64,000 bases of DNA, from assembly GCF_002285435.1 (NCBI RefSeq), contig NZ_NSBT01000020.1:62001-126000 (forward strand), written 5' to 3'. Shown in pieces: positions 61,538-64,000 of the stretch. Positions within the stretch are counted from its first letter, which is position 1; each line of letters starts with the position of its first letter. The notes below the pieces were generated by a model, which saw nothing but the letters and a program-made list of their open reading frames with translations, searched no databases and had not been told where the DNA came from. The stretch is from Actibacterium ureilyticum. Lineage in GTDB: Bacteria; Pseudomonadota; Alphaproteobacteria; Rhodobacterales; Rhodobacteraceae. The position numbers were made by a program, and so were the translations under genes.

Positions 61538-63223
61538 ATGTCAGTCCTGGAGTTCAAGAACGTCACCAAAAGCTTCGGTGAAGGCATCCACCAGACCGAT
61601 GTTCTGAAGGACATCAACCTTGAAGTGCAGGAGGGCGAGTTCCTTGTCCTTCTGGGCTTCTCGGGCACCGGCAAGACGACGCTGATCAACCTGATGGCGG
61701 GGCTGGAACTGCCCAGCAAGGGCAGCGTCACCTTCAAGGGCCAGCCGATCACCGGCCCCGGCCCGGAACGCGGGGTGATCTTTCAGAACTATTCGCTGAT
61801 GCCGTGGCTGACGGTGAACGGCAATGTCGGTCTGGCGGTCGACACGATGTTCCCGGGCCTGTCCAAGGCCGAGCGCGCCGAAAAGGTTTCGCACTACGTC
61901 AAGATGGTGGGCCTGGGCCATGCCACGGGCCGCCGTCCGGCGGAGCTGTCGGGCGGGATGCGGCAACGGGTGAACGTGGCGCGTGCGCTGGCGATGAACC
62001 CCGAGGTTCTGTTGCTGGACGAGCCGCTTTCGGCGCTGGATGCGCTGACCCGTGCCAATCTGGCCGACGAGATCGAACATATCTGGGAGGCCGACAAGAA
62101 GACCTGTGTCCTGATCACCAATGACGTGGACGAGGCGATCATCCTGGCCGACCGGATCATCGCGCTGAACCCCGACGGGACGCTGGGCGAAGAATTCAAG
62201 GTGTCGATCCCGCGCCCGCGCGAACGCACCGAGATGAACCACCACGAAGGCTTCAAGCGCCTGCGTGCGGACGTGACCAATTACCTGATGGATGTCGGGA
62301 TCGAGGCCAAGGTCGAAGGCACGCGCGTGCTGCCCGATGTCACCGCGATCCACAACATCCCCAAGGCGCAGGTCGACGCACAGGCCGGCGACAGCACGCG
62401 GACGGACAAGTACCTGGAGTTTTCGCGCCTGCACAAGATCTATCCGACGCCCAAGGGTCCGCTGACCGTGGTCGAGGATTTCGACCTGAAGCTGAACAAG
62501 GGCGAATTCATCTCGCTGATCGGGCATTCGGGCTGTGGCAAATCCACGGTTCTGACCATGGCGGCGGGGCTGAACCCGATTTCCAAGGGGGTCATCAATC
62601 TGGACGGCCGCGCCGTGCTGGATGCCGATCCCGAACGCGCGGTGGTGTTTCAGTCGCCCAACCTGTTCCCGTGGCTGACCGCCAAGGAAAACGTGGCCGT
62701 GGGGGTCGACAAGGTCTATCCCCGCGCGTCCCAGGCCGAGCGTCAGGATGTCGTCGAATACTATCTGGAACGGGTGGGCCTGGGCGACAGCATGGACAAG
62801 CAGGCCAGCGATCTGTCCAACGGCATGAAACAGCGTGTGGGGATCGCGCGGGCTTTTGCCCTGAGCCCCAAGCTTTTGCTGCTGGATGAACCGTTCGGGA
62901 TGCTGGACAGCCTGACCCGGTGGGAGCTGCAAGAGGTCCTGATGGAGGTCTGGGACCGCACCAAGGTGACCGCGATCTGCGTGACCCATGATGTGGACGA
63001 GGCGATCCTTCTGGCAGACCGCGTGGTCATGATGACCAACGGCCCGCAGGCCACGATCGGCAAGATCGTCGATGTCGACCTGCCGCGCCCGCGCACCCGC
63101 AAGGCGCTGTTGGAGCACCCCGATTACTATCGCTACCGCCAACAGGTGCTCGATTTCCTCGAGGAATACGAGCACGGCGCAAAGCCGAAGAAACCGGCGG
63201 CTTCGGCCATCGCGGCGGAATAG
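61538..63223 (+). CDS. Nitrate ABC transporter, fused double ATP-binding protein (NrtC/NrtD type)
   Basis: A cytoplasmic protein of 561 residues with two ATPase domains in one chain. Domain 1 (about 1-255): Walker A GFSGTGKTT, signature LSGGMRQR, Walker B LLLDEPLSALD, but the switch histidine is replaced by Asn in LITNDVDEA. Domain 2 (about 285-545): Walker A GHSGCGKST, altered signature LSNGMKQR, Walker B LLLDEPFGMLD, intact VTHDVDEA. The two sites are therefore unequal. In cyanobacteria NrtC and NrtD are separate. The ATG 61538 is preferred; a GTG at 61529 overlaps nrtB. Confidence 0.9.
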   Translation: MSVLEFKNVTKSFGEGIHQTDVLKDINLEVQEGEFLVLLGFSGTGKTTLINLMAGLELPSKGSVTFKGQPITGPGPERGVIFQNYSLMPWLTVNGNVGLAVDTMFPGLSKAERAEKVSHYVKMVGLGHATGRRPAELSGGMRQRVNVARALAMNPEVLLLDEPLSALDALTRANLADEIEHIWEADKKTCVLITNDVDEAIILADRIIALNPDGTLGEEFKVSIPRPRERTEMNHHEGFKRLRADVTNYLMDVGIEAKVEGTRVLPDVTAIHNIPKAQVDAQAGDSTRTDKYLEFSRLHKIYPTPKGPLTVVEDFDLKLNKGEFISLIGHSGCGKSTVLTMAAGLNPISKGVINLDGRAVLDADPERAVVFQSPNLFPWLTAKENVAVGVDKVYPRASQAERQDVVEYYLERVGLGDSMDKQASDLSNGMKQRVGIARAFALSPKLLLLDEPFGMLDSLTRWELQEVLMEVWDRTKVTAICVTHDVDEAILLADRVVMMTNGPQATIGKIVDVDLPRPRTRKALLEHPDYYRYRQQVLDFLEEYEHGAKPKKPAASAIAAE

Positions 63224-63268
63224 GCCGGGTGCGCCCGGTTTGTCCCTGGTCACAAGGAGACCTTTGAG

Positions 63269-64000
63269 ATGGACACATTGACGACAGTAGCGACGGACAC
63301 GTTCATACAGGTTGCCGAGGTTTGGGTGCCTGAGGGTGATCGGCTTGTCTTGTCGGTTGGCGATTACAACGGCCTGACCGCGTTCGAGGAAGCCTCGCGC
63401 CAGAGCAGCTTCGGCAAGGGCGAGGGCCTGCCGGGCAAGGCCTGGGCCGAATGTCGCCCGGTGGTTCTGACCGAATTCGACGGCTCGTATTTCAAGCGCA
63501 TCGAAGCCGCCAGAGAGGCCGGGCTGACCTCGGCCGTGGCGGTTCCGATCTTTGACGAGGACACGCTCAAGGCGGTTCTGGTCGTGCTGTGCGGTGACGA
63601 TGACACCCGCACCGGCGCGATCGAGGTCTGGACGACCGATTCCGGCGGGATGCTGAAGCTGAACGAAGGGTATTACGGCGCGGCGAAGGAATTCGAATTC
63701 GTGTCGAAACACACCCATTTCCCGCGCGGCCAGGGGCTGCCGGGTGGTGTCTGGGCGGCGAAAGCGCCAATCCTGATGCGCGATCTGGGCTCGGGTTACA
63801 AATTCGTGCGCGCCTCGGCTGCGGGCAAGGCGGGGCTGACCACGGGGATCGGCATCGACGTGCCGGTGCCCGGCGAAAGCCCTTATATCCTGACGCTGCT
63901 GTCGGCGCTGGGCACCCCCATCGCCCGCCGGTTCGAGATCTGGGACGCCCGCAAGTCGCGGATGGGGTCCAGCGGGCAGGCGGCGCTGGTCGATGGCATC
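63269..64000 (+). CDS. Tandem GAF-domain protein, truncated by window end
   Basis: At least 244 residues; the frame is open to the last base. A strong site (AAGGAG) precedes the ATG. Two GAF-like repeats are visible: about 1-115 (VAEVWVPEGDRLVLSVGDY, GLPGKAWAECRPVVLTEF, GLTSAVAVPIF) and about 118-235 (GAIEVWTTDSGGMLKLN, GLPGGVWAAKAPILMRDL, GLTTGIGIDVPV). GAF domains sense small ligands or redox state. Directly following the nitrate transporter genes, it may be a nitrogen-related sensor; no catalytic part is visible yet. Confidence 0.85.
   Translation, partial: MDTLTTVATDTFIQVAEVWVPEGDRLVLSVGDYNGLTAFEEASRQSSFGKGEGLPGKAWAECRPVVLTEFDGSYFKRIEAAREAGLTSAVAVPIFDEDTLKAVLVVLCGDDDTRTGAIEVWTTDSGGMLKLNEGYYGAAKEFEFVSKHTHFPRGQGLPGGVWAAKAPILMRDLGSGYKFVRASAAGKAGLTTGIGIDVPVPGESPYILTLLSALGTPIARRFEIWDARKSRMGSSGQAALVDGI

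Overview
The window is a GC-rich alphaproteobacterial chromosome segment, most likely from a marine or salt-tolerant Rhodobacteraceae. The reasons are codon use, the nasTS-nrt nitrate module, the Rhizobium/Roseobacter-type exopolysaccharide machinery and the many start/stop (ATGA) overlaps. I saw no rRNA, tRNA, insertion sequence, prophage or CRISPR array. It reads as stable chromosome, with a long polysaccharide locus between two nutrient-uptake modules.

Region 1 (1-9585) holds two divergently transcribed carbohydrate ABC transporters that share a 222-base control region (5243-5464). The leftward set is binding protein, MalF-type permease, MalG-type permease, an (alpha/alpha)6 glycosidase and the start of an ATPase. 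Its MalF-type subunit carries an unusual extracytoplasmic beta-sandwich insert. The rightward set is binding protein, two permeases and a MalK/UgpC-type ATPase.

Region 2 (about 9.8-56.7 kb) is a very large exopolysaccharide (EPS) locus built on a succinoglycan-like chassis. It has an ExoY-type priming transferase, ExoA/ExoM/ExoO-type and GT4 glycosyltransferases, a Wzx/ExoT flippase, a Wzy/ExoQ polymerase, ExoF/Wza-type export protein, an ExoP-type Wzz/BY-kinase, an ExoZ-type acyltransferase and a complete rmlCBDA (rfbCBDA) dTDP-L-rhamnose operon. Unlike succinoglycan loci, it also has four sulfotransferase genes and a UDP-sulfoquinovose synthase (SqdB), which points to a sulfated or sulfonated, rhamnose-containing EPS. 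Turnover enzymes are a secreted ExoK-type GH16 enzyme, a 1461-residue GH16 + SGNH-esterase + Ig-like/RTX protein, and a 1232-residue G8/beta-helix/RTX protein. A LuxR-type regulator with a degenerate receiver opens the locus. A short recurrent motif (core TGCAGTTGC) lies in noncoding DNA upstream of several EPS genes and is a candidate common operator.

Region 3 (56.98-64.0 kb) is assimilatory nitrate control and uptake: NasT (ANTAR antiterminator), NasS (cytoplasmic nitrate sensor), a structured leader with a factor-independent terminator, then NrtA, NrtB, a fused double-ATPase NrtC/D-type protein, and a tandem-GAF protein cut by the window end.

Two genes (the MalF-type permease and sqdB) have no ATG/GTG/TTG that would include their conserved or expected N-terminus. 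Both have an ATC codon spaced correctly behind a Shine-Dalgarno-like sequence.
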